From contig CALYTD010000069.1 of assembly GCA_945486445.1 (NCBI GenBank), positions 1 through 6,558 of the forward strand: DNA of 6,558 nucleotides, given 5' to 3'. Positions 1 through 6,536 of this stretch are shown here, in pieces. Every line of letters begins with the position of its first letter. Position 1 is the stretch's first letter. Source of the DNA: an uncultured Prevotellaceae bacterium (lineage in GTDB: Bacteria; Bacteroidota; Bacteroidia; Bacteroidales; Bacteroidaceae). The notes beneath the pieces were generated by a model. That model had not been told where the DNA came from. It did not search any database and was given only the letters and a program-made list of their open reading frames with translations. Made by a program: the position numbers and the translations under genes.

Positions 1-565
1 GCACATGATATATCGTATGTCCTTTGACCTTAAGGAATGTTACGAAACACAGTGCCAGAACATAATGCGGCAGTTCGAGAAGATGATAATGCTGCACACC
101 ATTGATGATAACTGGAAAGAAAACCTCCGCCAACTTGACGAACTACGTCACTCAGTGCAGAACTCAAGTTATGAGCAGAAGGATCCACTCCTTATCTTTA
201 AGTTGGAGAGCGTGAAGTTGTGGGATGCGATGATAAATCAGATGAATGACGCCGTGTGCAGCACCCTTTCACGCATACGCATCTTCAAGGATAATGCGCC
301 TATCGAGCATCCCGTAGAGATGCCAGAACCACCGAAGCAGGAGCCACCAAAGTATGAGACCCATAAGCAAGAACTCAATGCAGACGGTACAGCTGCTGCC
401 CCCAGCGCACTACCTGACGGTACAAATCGTCCTCGTTACAATGACCCCACAGCGCCACAGTTGCCGCCACGTATCCCCATTGTTCACGCTAAGAAACCGC
501 GTCCCAATGACCCGTGTCCGTGTGGTTCAGGCTTGAAGTTCAAGAATTGCCACGGAAAGAGGTAA
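1..565 (+). CDS. secA: SecA preprotein translocase ATPase, C-terminal fragment (5' end outside window)
   Basis: SecA is the cytosolic ATPase motor that pushes unfolded preproteins through the SecYEG channel. Only the last ~187 codons are present; the frame is open to the left edge, so the Met at position 5 is internal and not a start. Numbering from that Met, residues 1-95 match the end of the helical scaffold/wing region, including IDDNWKENL and the YEQKDPL segment that is highly conserved in SecA. Residues ~96-165 form a Pro/Gln/Glu-rich, probably disordered linker. The protein ends in a SEC-C zinc-binding motif, CPCGSGLKFKNCH, with ligands Cys171, Cys173, Cys182 and His183; in SecA this tail binds SecB, ribosomes or lipid. 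The VQNSSYEQKDPLL wording is typical of Bacteroidetes SecA (recalled, not searched). The stop is TAA at 563-565. No hairpin terminator follows, so read-through into the next gene is possible. Identification is secure; the N-terminal ATPase domains cannot be assessed. Confidence 0.97.
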   Translation, partial: HMIYRMSFDLKECYETQCQNIMRQFEKMIMLHTIDDNWKENLRQLDELRHSVQNSSYEQKDPLLIFKLESVKLWDAMINQMNDAVCSTLSRIRIFKDNAPIEHPVEMPEPPKQEPPKYETHKQELNADGTAAAPSALPDGTNRPRYNDPTAPQLPPRIPIVHAKKPRPNDPCPCGSGLKFKNCHGKR

Positions 566-643
566 GCACGTTGCCATTAGGAAAACTCAGAGACACGCAA
601 GTCGACAGTGACCGTAAGCCGTGTGTAAAGAAATAATCTTAGG

Positions 644-700
644 CAAAACCAACCAACAGACACTCAATACAACCAACAAACCAATCATCAAACAACGAAT
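644..700 (+). promoter_or_regulatory. A/C-rich, G-depleted leader before the 145-aa gene
   Basis: Fifty of these 57 bases are A or C, with only two G (659, 697) and five T, and with repeated AACCAACA-like words. Such a tract cannot fold and contains no Shine-Dalgarno sequence. Unstructured leaders are a known route to ribosome access in Bacteroidetes, so I infer that it marks the translation initiation region and supports the start at 701. It is not a recognised riboswitch or protein-binding site. Confidence 0.45.
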
Positions 701-1138
701 ATGACTGACAAAACCATACATCAGGTATCACGCTTCCTTGACAAGGTTGTGGAGAAATTCCCTTCAAAAGAAGAGCCAATGCTCTTCACTGACATACATA
801 TTCATGTGTCACAGGAGACAGGAGACCTGATGGCATTTGATGATGACGGAAAAGAAATAACACGCGGTGTTGTAGAGGAGTGGATAAACAATCAGGGTGA
901 CACTACCTCGTTTTACAAGAAGGTAGAAGACTTGATGCGCAATATTCTCTCGTCAATGTCGTTAGAACTTGGCATCATCAAGCCCTATTCCTTTATTCTT
1001 GAGGATGAGGCAGGTCAACACATAGCAGAAATCTATGTAGAGGATGATTCTGAGACAGTTATAATAGGTCCTTCCTTCATGGAGGATATGGAGAGGGACC
1101 TTGATGATTTTATTGAAAAACTGCTGAAAGACGAATAA
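701..1138 (+). CDS. Conserved-looking acidic hypothetical protein, 145 aa
   Basis: I do not recognise a named family. The protein is strongly acidic (35 Asp/Glu against 14 Lys/Arg), has no signal peptide or membrane segment, and is predicted cytosolic. Residues ~1-20 look like an amphipathic helix. Residues ~27-55 (FTDIHIHVSQETGD, then DDDGKE) look like a beta-hairpin with an acidic turn. Residues ~56-90 are probably helical, ~95-125 look like further beta strands (YSFILED, HIAEIYVED, TVIIG), and the acidic C-terminus is again helical, giving an alpha/beta fold. The ATG at 701 is the first in the frame and follows an A/C-rich leader without a Shine-Dalgarno sequence, as is usual in Bacteroidetes. 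It lies 135 bp downstream of secA on the same strand with no TAnnTTTG box between, so co-transcription with secA is possible but unproven. A strong terminator follows 23 bp after the stop. That this is a real gene is well supported by its ordinary codon use, length and terminator; its function is unknown. Confidence 0.85.
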   Translation: MTDKTIHQVSRFLDKVVEKFPSKEEPMLFTDIHIHVSQETGDLMAFDDDGKEITRGVVEEWINNQGDTTSFYKKVEDLMRNILSSMSLELGIIKPYSFILEDEAGQHIAEIYVEDDSETVIIGPSFMEDMERDLDDFIEKLLKDE

Positions 1139-1161
1139 TATTAGCAGGCATTTACATTATT

Positions 1162-1211
1162 AAAAGGCTAACACCAACAGTTTGAAAAGAACTGAGGGTG
1201 TTAGCCTTTTT
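1162..1211 (+). terminator. Intrinsic terminator of the 145-aa gene
   Basis: A perfect 14-bp stem pairs 1162-1175 (AAAAGGCTAACACC) with 1197-1210 (GGTGTTAGCCTTTT). A 5-bp inner stem, CAGTT 1178-1182 with AACTG 1190-1194, sits above a small internal loop and closes a 7-nt loop. The right arm runs into five T residues (1207-1211). It begins 23 bp after the TAA of the upstream gene. Because the left arm starts with four A residues, it could also stop minus-strand transcripts arriving from the flavoprotein gene, which has no other clear terminator. Confidence 0.92.
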
Positions 1212-1262
1212 CTGTGAATTATAAGACACAAATAGTTATTAAGCATAACGCTTCTTTTATAT

Positions 1263-1300
1263 GTCTTAGAGGGAAATTGTCTTAGAGGGAAGTTCCCTCT
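1263..1300. repeat. Tandem 16-bp repeat with embedded inverted repeat
   Basis: Two head-to-tail 16-bp copies, 1263-1278 and 1279-1294, start with GTCTTAGAGGGAA and differ only at 1276/1292 (A/G). The second copy overlaps an 8-bp inverted repeat, AGAGGGAA 1284-1291 against TTCCCTCT 1293-1300. The same TTCCCTCT could instead pair with the first copy (1268-1275) across a 17-nt loop. The heptamer GTCTTAG recurs at 1325-1331. The repeat lies between two convergent genes and has no T-run suited to a terminator. Function unknown. Confidence 0.7.
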
Positions 1301-1359
1301 TTATATCCTTTGTGCTTTTTCCTTGTCTTAGCATCAGAATTGCAAGTGTGGCCCGGTGG

Positions 1360-1893
1360 TTATAGATTCTCAGCCAAACTGCGTGCTTCTTGCAGGGCGG
1401 TGGTGCTTCTGATGTCACCTTTTTCTTTTGCTCCTCTTACGAGGATTGTGCCTGCGTCCTCAATGTTAAAGAAGTTAAGGCATAGGTGGTATTCGGCAAG
1501 TATGGCGTCAAACAGTTCTGGTAGCGACGCTGCTCCAACGGCGAGTAGTGCTGCTTTCTTGATGTGGAAGGTGTCTCTTATTGGGTTGTGCAACCTGTCT
1601 ATGATGGTTTTGAGTTGTGCGCTGATGCCATAGAAATATACAGGTGTTGCTATGACGAGCATATCCGCATCTTTTAGCTTTGCGTATATCTTTTCCATAT
1701 CGTCTTTTTGGCAGCAGTGGTGTTCCTCGTTGTTGAAACAGTGGTTGCAGCCTATGCAGGGATTTACTTTGTTGTTTCTGACGGATATGGTTTCTATGTT
1801 GTGGCGCTGTGCTGCTCCCTGGGTGAAGGCTTGTGCTAATAGTTCTGTGTTGCCTTCGTTGCGGGGACTTCCTGAGAGTATTACTATGTTCAT
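1360..1893 (-). CDS. Flavodoxin-fold NAD(P)H-dependent FMN reductase-like / iron-sulfur flavoprotein-like protein
   Basis: This is a 177-aa cytosolic protein of the NADPH-dependent FMN reductase / flavodoxin superfamily. Residues 1-19 give the first beta strand and the FMN-phosphate loop (MNIVILSGSPRNEGNTELL). Residues 77-100 hold the second FMN-contact region, with TPVYFYGISAQLKTIIDR. Between them is a cysteine cluster, Cys46-x2-Cys49-x2-Cys52, followed by Cys60 and Cys61. Spacing to Cys60 is seven residues, which fits the CX2CX2CX4-7C motif known to bind a 4Fe-4S cluster in archaeal iron-sulfur flavoproteins. Many bacterial relatives carry the same PCxGCxxC segment without a proven cluster. 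The likely role is electron transfer or NAD(P)H-dependent reduction of a quinone, aromatic or metal substrate; the substrate is unknown. It stands alone, convergent with the 145-aa gene, with its own promoter box at 1961-1968. The ATG at 1891-1893 is fixed by the conserved N-terminal strand. Family assignment is strong; cluster binding is inference. Confidence 0.9.
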   Translation of the reverse strand: MNIVILSGSPRNEGNTELLAQAFTQGAAQRHNIETISVRNNKVNPCIGCNHCFNNEEHHCCQKDDMEKIYAKLKDADMLVIATPVYFYGISAQLKTIIDRLHNPIRDTFHIKKAALLAVGAASLPELFDAILAEYHLCLNFFNIEDAGTILVRGAKEKGDIRSTTALQEARSLAENL

Positions 1894-1960
1894 TTGATTT
1901 GGGGCTTATTACGGAGTGAAATGGGTTCTTTTACGTATGTTGTCAGGTATGTGTTTTTTG

Positions 1961-1968
1961 CAAAGGTA
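1961..1968 (-). promoter_or_regulatory. Bacteroidetes -7 promoter element for the flavoprotein gene
   Basis: On the minus strand this reads TACCTTTG, a match to the Bacteroidetes primary-sigma -7 consensus TAnnTTTG. Transcription would begin near 1954-1957, giving a leader of about 60 nt before the ATG at 1893. No good -33 TTTG is visible about 20 bp upstream, so the promoter may be weak or need an activator. Confidence 0.6.
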
Positions 1969-2021
1969 GTCTTTTTATTGGAGTAATCCTAGTTTGTCTT
2001 GTTGAAATTGCGTGGTGTGAC

Positions 2022-2070
2022 AAAAAAACTGGTGTCCCTTCCTCTTGTGAGTTTTGGAACACCAGTTTTT
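2022..2070 (-). terminator. Intrinsic terminator of the glycogen operon
   Basis: A perfect 12-bp stem pairs 2024-2035 (AAAAACTGGTGT) with 2059-2070 (ACACCAGTTTTT), extended by CC 2036-2037 with GG 2056-2057 past a one-base bulge; the loop is 18 nt. Read on the minus strand, it lies about 50 bp after the phosphorylase stop and ends in seven U residues (complement of 2022-2028). It separates the operon from the flavoprotein gene, which has its own promoter just beyond. The A/T symmetry makes it potentially bidirectional. Confidence 0.9.
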
Positions 2071-2118
2071 ATTTGCTTCAACTTTGCTGTCTTTGTGACA
2101 GCGTGTTGTTTTTATATT

Positions 2119-4680
2119 TTAGTCAAGCCACTTGATATAGCAGAAGTCCTGACGGTGTGGCAGCAGGTCGTTCTTTGGGAACATACGTACGCATGTCTTG
2201 TATGTGCCTGCCTGATTGACTTCTATCTTACATTCGAAGGTGTAGAGGTTGCCCTCTTGCTTTACCATTTCGAATGGTACGACCTTGTGTACCTGACGTT
2301 CAGAGGTATTCGTGTCGTTGTTGAGTGCTACCAGTTCCAGTCCTACTGCATTGTTAAGGCCTTGTTCGTCAATGACATACTGTATGGTATATGTCTTGCC
2401 AGTCTCTGCGCCTGAGGTGAGAACGGTGATGTCTGATGATACAACCTTTATGCTGTCCCAACGCTCTGCCACGTTTTCTTTCCACTGTGCGATGTCCTTT
2501 GCCATCTGGTAGTCGTTGGCATTGATTTTTGCTGAACGCTCTGCCAGTTTGTTGTAGAACTTGTTGTAGTAGTCGTCCAACTGACGCTTCATCGTGTAGT
2601 GAGGTGCGATGGTTGCGATAGAGTTCTTTATTACCTTTATCCATTCTTTTGAAACGCCGTTCTTGTCCTTGTCATAGTAGAGAGGAACAATCTCGTTCTC
2701 AAGCATGTTGTATATCGTAGCAGCGTCAAGCTGGTCTTGGTATCCCTGGTTCTGGTATGTGCGCTCCTGCTTGAGAGCCCATCCTGCGCCCTTGCGGTAG
2801 CCTTCTACCCACCAGCCGTCGAGCACGGAGAGGTTTACGACACCGTTCATTTCGGCTTTCTCGCCAGATGTGCCAGATGCTTCAAGAGGACGAGTTGGGG
2901 TGTTCATCCATATATCTACGCCAGAAACGAGGCGACGTGCGAGTTGGAAGTCGTAGTCTTCGAGGAAGATAATCTTACCGAGGAACTCTGGACGCTGTGA
3001 TATTTCAAAGATGCGCTTGATGAGTCCTTGTCCTGCACCGTCTGCTGGGTGTGCCTTTCCTGAGAAGAAGAATAGCACTGGATGCTCTGGGTTGTTGACT
3101 ATCTTTGACAGACGGTCGAGGTCAGTGAAGAGCAGGTGTGCGCGCTTATAGGTAGCGAAGCGACGGCAGAAACCTATCATCAGTGCGTTAGGGTTGATGC
3201 GCTCAAGCAGCGATACCACGCGTGCTGGGTCACCTTGGTTCTTCAACCATGACTCTGTAAACTTATCACGAATGTAGCTTACAAGCTTTTGCTTGAGGGC
3301 CATACGTGTCTCCCATATCTCTGTATCAGGGCAGTCGTAGATGCCATGCCACAGGTCTTCGTTAGATTGGTCGGCATAGTAGCCTTTCTTGAGATACTTG
3401 TCGTATATCTTACGCCACTCAGTAGCGCACCAAGAAGGGAAGTGTACACCGTTGGTGACATAGCCTACGTGGTTCTCCTCTGGGTAATATCCGTTCCATA
3501 TAGAAGAGAACATCTTTTGTGAAACCCAGCCGTGAAGCATTGATACGCCGTTAACCTCCTGGCAAGTGTTGCATGCGAAGGTTGACATACAGAAGCGTTC
3601 GTTCTCATCATCGGGGTTGATGCGGCCCATTCCGATAAACTCGTTCCATGTGATACCGAGGAGTTGTGGATAGCCACCCATGTATTTCCCGAAGAGGTCT
3701 TTGTCAAAGTAGTCGTGACCTGCTGGTACAGGAGTGTGTACAGTGTATATTGAAGAGGCACGTACTATCTCCATTGCCTGATTGAAGGTGAATCCTTCCT
3801 TGACATAATCCACAAGACGCTGGAGGTTGCAGAGGGCTGCGTGGCCTTCGTTACAGTGATATATCTGCTTCTTGATGCCAAGTTTCTTCAGCAGGAGCGC
3901 ACCGCCTATACCGAGAAGTATCTCCTGCTTGAGACGGTTCTCCCAGTCACCACCGTAGAGAGCGTGGGTGATAGGACGGTCAAACTCGGAGTTCATGTCG
4001 TTGTCAGTGTCAAGAAGATAGAGCTTCACACGGCCTACATTAGCCTGCCAAACGAGTGCGTGAACCATATAGTTCATGTAAGGTACGTCTATAACAACCT
4101 GATTACCGTTCTCGTCAAGGGTGCGTGTTATTGGGAGTGAGGTGAAGTTCTGTGCGTCATAGTTGGCTATCTGCTGGCCGTCCATAGACAGACTCTGCTT
4201 GAAATAACCAAAACGGTAGAGGAAACCTATACCACACATATCCACGTTAGAGTCTGATGCTTCCTTGATGTAGTCACCTGCAAGCATACCAAGACCACCA
4301 GAGTAGATCTTCAGTGAGTTATGAATACCGAATTCCATGCAGAAGTATGCAACAGAAGGGCGTGTGGTGTCTGGCTTTACGTTCATGTATTCAGTGAAGT
4401 GTTTATAGACGGCTTTCACGTTAGCCATGATTTTTTCGTCTTTAACCACTTCTTCCTTGCGCTCGTAACTGAGCTGTTCAAGGAGCTGTACAGGGTTGTG
4501 TGCTACCTTTTCATAAAGATCATTGTCGAGACTACGGAACATCTCGCGTGCGTCATAGTTCCATACCCACCACATGTTGTGTGCTATCTCGTCGAGGCAC
4601 TCCAACTCTTTGGGCAGGGTGGATTTTACGTTAAACTCCTTCCATATAGGAGTATTAGCATAATCAGATTTAATCTTCAT
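2119..4680 (-). CDS. glgP: Alpha-glucan (glycogen) phosphorylase, GT35 family
   Basis: This enzyme uses phosphate to cleave terminal alpha-1,4 bonds of glycogen, releasing glucose-1-phosphate in the cytosol. The 853-aa protein belongs to the branch with an N-terminal DUF3417-type helical region (residues ~20-100, [18 protein letters not shown] and NPVQLLEQL). The catalytic body follows: [12 protein letters not shown] at 126-137, HCNEGHAAL at 275-283, HTPVPAGHD at 315-323, phosphate-site residues Arg507 and Lys512 in RRFATYKR, and the pyridoxal-phosphate lysine, Lys608, in [14 protein letters not shown]. Residues ~745-853 form a beta-rich C-terminal region, also known in this branch. Classical E. 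coli GlgP/MalP have GTGNMK at the cofactor site; here Glu607 occupies the Met position. All key residues are present, so it should be active. It is the second gene of a minus-strand operon, 29 bp behind the synthase with no promoter box in the gap, and is followed by a hairpin terminator. The ATG at 4678-4680 has no Shine-Dalgarno sequence. Chain-length preference (glycogen versus maltodextrin) cannot be read from sequence. Confidence 0.96.
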   Translation of the reverse strand: MKIKSDYANTPIWKEFNVKSTLPKELECLDEIAHNMWWVWNYDAREMFRSLDNDLYEKVAHNPVQLLEQLSYERKEEVVKDEKIMANVKAVYKHFTEYMNVKPDTTRPSVAYFCMEFGIHNSLKIYSGGLGMLAGDYIKEASDSNVDMCGIGFLYRFGYFKQSLSMDGQQIANYDAQNFTSLPITRTLDENGNQVVIDVPYMNYMVHALVWQANVGRVKLYLLDTDNDMNSEFDRPITHALYGGDWENRLKQEILLGIGGALLLKKLGIKKQIYHCNEGHAALCNLQRLVDYVKEGFTFNQAMEIVRASSIYTVHTPVPAGHDYFDKDLFGKYMGGYPQLLGITWNEFIGMGRINPDDENERFCMSTFACNTCQEVNGVSMLHGWVSQKMFSSIWNGYYPEENHVGYVTNGVHFPSWCATEWRKIYDKYLKKGYYADQSNEDLWHGIYDCPDTEIWETRMALKQKLVSYIRDKFTESWLKNQGDPARVVSLLERINPNALMIGFCRRFATYKRAHLLFTDLDRLSKIVNNPEHPVLFFFSGKAHPADGAGQGLIKRIFEISQRPEFLGKIIFLEDYDFQLARRLVSGVDIWMNTPTRPLEASGTSGEKAEMNGVVNLSVLDGWWVEGYRKGAGWALKQERTYQNQGYQDQLDAATIYNMLENEIVPLYYDKDKNGVSKEWIKVIKNSIATIAPHYTMKRQLDDYYNKFYNKLAERSAKINANDYQMAKDIAQWKENVAERWDSIKVVSSDITVLTSGAETGKTYTIQYVIDEQGLNNAVGLELVALNNDTNTSERQVHKVVPFEMVKQEGNLYTFECKIEVNQAGTYKTCVRMFPKNDLLPHRQDFCYIKWLD

Positions 4681-4709
4681 AATGGTTATATTTATGATTA
4701 ATAAAGAAA

Positions 4710-6359
4710 TTACTTGTTTGTTTTTGCTTTCAGGGCGAAGTCATATGCCTGCCAGTAGTATTTTATGAACTCGCTCCACAGTGCTTTCTTTGATAGTTTT
4801 TCTGCTGCGGTGCGTGCTTTCTTTATTTGTGCGTCGGTAAAGTTTGAATATTCTGTTATGGTGTCTTTTATTACGTCTGCTACTTCTGTGTAGTTGTAGT
4901 CAGTTCTGTGTACTGTCTTCACGCCGTCTTCAATCTCGCTGTATGAGCCTTTTTCTGAGTTTGCCCATAGTCCGAAGCCTGCGAGGTCGGTAGTGATACA
5001 TGGTACTTTGAAGGCTACTGCCTCTAATGGTGTGTAACCCCATGGCTCATAGTATGAGGGGTATACGTTGAGGTCGTTGCCTATGATGCAGTCATAGTAG
5101 GAGAGGTTGAGGATTCCGTCGTTGCCAGTGAGGTAGCATGGCACGAAGATTACTTTTACTTTGTTCTCCTTTTGGTTCCATATATTGAGGCTTTTCATCA
5201 TTCCGAGTGCTTTGTCCTCGTCCATGTTGTGAAGCCAGTGTGTTATCATTGGTGTGTCAAGTGGCGTGTCAAATGTTTTTCCGCTTTCCATACGCTCCTG
5301 AAGGTCCTCGCGTGGATTGCCTACCCATGCTGGTACTTCTATGAGTGCTATCACCTGCTTGTTTAGTTTTTCTTCTTGGTTGAGGCGGTTCATTGCCTCT
5401 ATGAATACGTCAATGCCCTTGTTGCGGAACTCATAGCGTCCGCTGGTGGCTACGATTAGTGTGTCTGTTGGATATTTGCAGCCGGTAAGGCAGTTTGCCA
5501 TCTGCAATATCTTCTTGCGTGCAGCGTTGCGCTTTGAGGTGAACTTGGCTCCTTTGGGCACGAAGTCGTTTTCAAAGCCGTTGGGCAGTACTACGTCAAC
5601 GGGTTCGAGTAGTTCCTTGCACTCTGTGGCGGTGATGTCACTTACCGTTGTGAAGCAGTCAACATAGTGTGCTGTCTGTTTCTCGATAGAGTGTTTTGAC
5701 TGCATATTCAGTTCTTCTGCCATCTGGTCTCCGTTGTATGCCCACAGGTATTCATACAGCGGTTTGTTGTTGCCGGCTATGGAGCGGCCTATTGATGTGG
5801 CGTGTGTGGTGAATATAGTGCCTATTTCGGGAATGTTCTTGTGTATGTAAAGTGCGCCGAGACCGCACATCCACTCGTTGGCATGGTATATTACCTTCTT
5901 GTCTTTCAGGTCCATGAAGTTATATATGCTCTCCGCTACGAGTGCCGCGGCGTATGAGAACATACTTGCCTCGTCATAGTCACCGTATGCGTGGAAGGAG
6001 TCAACCTGAAAGTCATTCCAAAGTGTTCCGTATATTTCGTCTTTCTTGGAGAAGTAGGGTTGGAAGTCAACAAGTATTGATATTGGCTGTCCTGGTATGT
6101 CCCAACGTCCTATCTTGACGTTGAGTCCTTCTTTTATGGCCTCTTGCTTCCAGTCTGCAAGAAGTGTGTCGTCCTGAACGAAATATGGGTTTTCCTTGTC
6201 GCCCCAACAGTCTGGGCCTATGAATACAATGTGGTCGGGTAATGCGTCTTGCAGGGTCTTGGCTCTTGTTGATAGAACTGCATAAATTCCGCCTACTTTG
6301 TTGCAAACTTCCCAACTTGCTTCAAAGATATAGTCTGGTTTGATTAGTGTTGTTACCAT
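4710..6359 (-). CDS. Glycogen synthase, eukaryote-type GT3 family
   Basis: This enzyme transfers glucose from a sugar nucleotide to the non-reducing end of alpha-1,4-glucan. The 549-aa protein matches the animal/fungal GYS family (GT3), not bacterial GlgA (GT5). The N-terminal Rossmann domain opens with [20 protein letters not shown] (12-31; Lys21 in KVGGIY). HANEW at 159-163 and [10 protein letters not shown] at 183-192 match the GYS segments HEW and FTTHATLLGR. The C-terminal domain has [10 protein letters not shown] (306-315), whose Arg308 and Lys314 correspond to donor-phosphate contacts. [11 protein letters not shown] (436-446) carries the E-x7-E pair Glu438 and Glu446, followed by DLAGFG. 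GYS enzymes use UDP-glucose, so that donor is inferred here. Human GYS1 is ~737 aa; this protein lacks the N- and C-terminal phosphorylation tails, and its last helix is lysine- rather than arginine-rich. It is the first gene of the operon, with a promoter box 22 bp upstream and a very short leader. The ATG at 6357-6359 sits just before the conserved first strand. Donor specificity is the main uncertainty. Confidence 0.95.
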   Translation of the reverse strand: MVTTLIKPDYIFEASWEVCNKVGGIYAVLSTRAKTLQDALPDHIVFIGPDCWGDKENPYFVQDDTLLADWKQEAIKEGLNVKIGRWDIPGQPISILVDFQPYFSKKDEIYGTLWNDFQVDSFHAYGDYDEASMFSYAAALVAESIYNFMDLKDKKVIYHANEWMCGLGALYIHKNIPEIGTIFTTHATSIGRSIAGNNKPLYEYLWAYNGDQMAEELNMQSKHSIEKQTAHYVDCFTTVSDITATECKELLEPVDVVLPNGFENDFVPKGAKFTSKRNAARKKILQMANCLTGCKYPTDTLIVATSGRYEFRNKGIDVFIEAMNRLNQEEKLNKQVIALIEVPAWVGNPREDLQERMESGKTFDTPLDTPMITHWLHNMDEDKALGMMKSLNIWNQKENKVKVIFVPCYLTGNDGILNLSYYDCIIGNDLNVYPSYYEPWGYTPLEAVAFKVPCITTDLAGFGLWANSEKGSYSEIEDGVKTVHRTDYNYTEVADVIKDTITEYSNFTDAQIKKARTAAEKLSKKALWSEFIKYYWQAYDFALKAKTNK

Positions 6360-6380
6360 AGTTTATATTAATTACGGTTG

Positions 6381-6415
6381 CAAAAGTAGAAAAAAATAAT
6401 TAAAAAATAGACAAA
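6381..6415 (-). promoter_or_regulatory. Promoter of the glycogen operon (-7 and possible -33 elements)
   Basis: The minus strand reads TACTTTTG at 6388-6381, an exact match to TAnnTTTG. A TTTG at 6415-6412 could be the -33 element; the 23-bp spacing is somewhat long against the usual ~19-21. The spacer is almost pure A/T. The predicted start near 6374-6377 leaves a leader of only about 15-18 nt before the synthase ATG, so control by a leader structure is unlikely and control at initiation more so. Confidence 0.7.
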
Positions 6416-6429
6416 ATGAAGCATTTTGT
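6411..6429. promoter_or_regulatory. Inverted repeat (candidate operator) in the divergent promoter region
   Basis: ACAAAATG (6411-6418) and CATTTTGT (6422-6429) form a perfect 8-bp inverted repeat around AAG. It overlaps the possible -33 element of the glycogen operon and lies upstream of the plus-strand promoter box. A further AAAATG half-site follows at 6435-6440, in direct orientation with the first. The symmetry suggests a dimeric regulator site; a chance AT-rich palindrome is not excluded. Confidence 0.4.
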
Positions 6430-6464
6430 TATTGAAAATGGTTAAATAATTGATTTATATTGTG

Positions 6465-6472
6465 TACTTTTG
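6465..6472 (+). promoter_or_regulatory. Divergent -7 promoter element for the right-edge gene
   Basis: TACTTTTG matches TAnnTTTG and is identical to the -7 box of the glycogen operon on the other strand. The predicted start is near 6476-6479, about 60 nt before the ATG at 6537. No convincing -33 TTTG is present at the usual spacing. The box sits inside a TGTACTT direct repeat (6463-6469 and 6471-6477). Confidence 0.5.
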
Positions 6473-6536
6473 TACTTGAAAATAATATAGGTCAATTTTA
6501 CAGTTGCGACTGCTTTGCGGCCCTACTGTTAGCAAA

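Noticed and set aside
593..624. Weak inverted repeat ACACG / CGTGT after secA
   Set aside because: The stem is only 5 bp around a 22-nt loop and no T-run follows, so it does not support a secA terminator.
1298..1312. Possible plus-strand -7 box in TATCCTTTG
   Set aside because: The spacing between TA and TTTG is three bases, not two, and no plus-strand gene follows.
1310..1633. 107-aa plus-strand reading frame opposite the flavoprotein gene
   Set aside because: The minus-strand frame carries clear FMN-binding and cysteine motifs, and the plus frame is its shadow.
1999..2415. 138-aa plus-strand reading frame over the operon terminator and phosphorylase 3' end
   Set aside because: Most of it is antisense to the phosphorylase C-terminus, it runs through the terminator hairpin, and its composition (Cys/Val/Leu/Tyr-rich) is that of a complementary-strand shadow.
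4321..4701. 126-aa plus-strand reading frame opposite the phosphorylase N-terminus
   Set aside because: It is fully antisense to strongly conserved phosphorylase sequence, with no promoter box and no recognisable motif.
4691..4705. TTTAT-GATTA-ATAAA inverted repeat in the synthase-phosphorylase gap
   Set aside because: It is a short AT-only palindrome of a kind expected by chance in AT-rich spacers; too weak for a terminator or operator.
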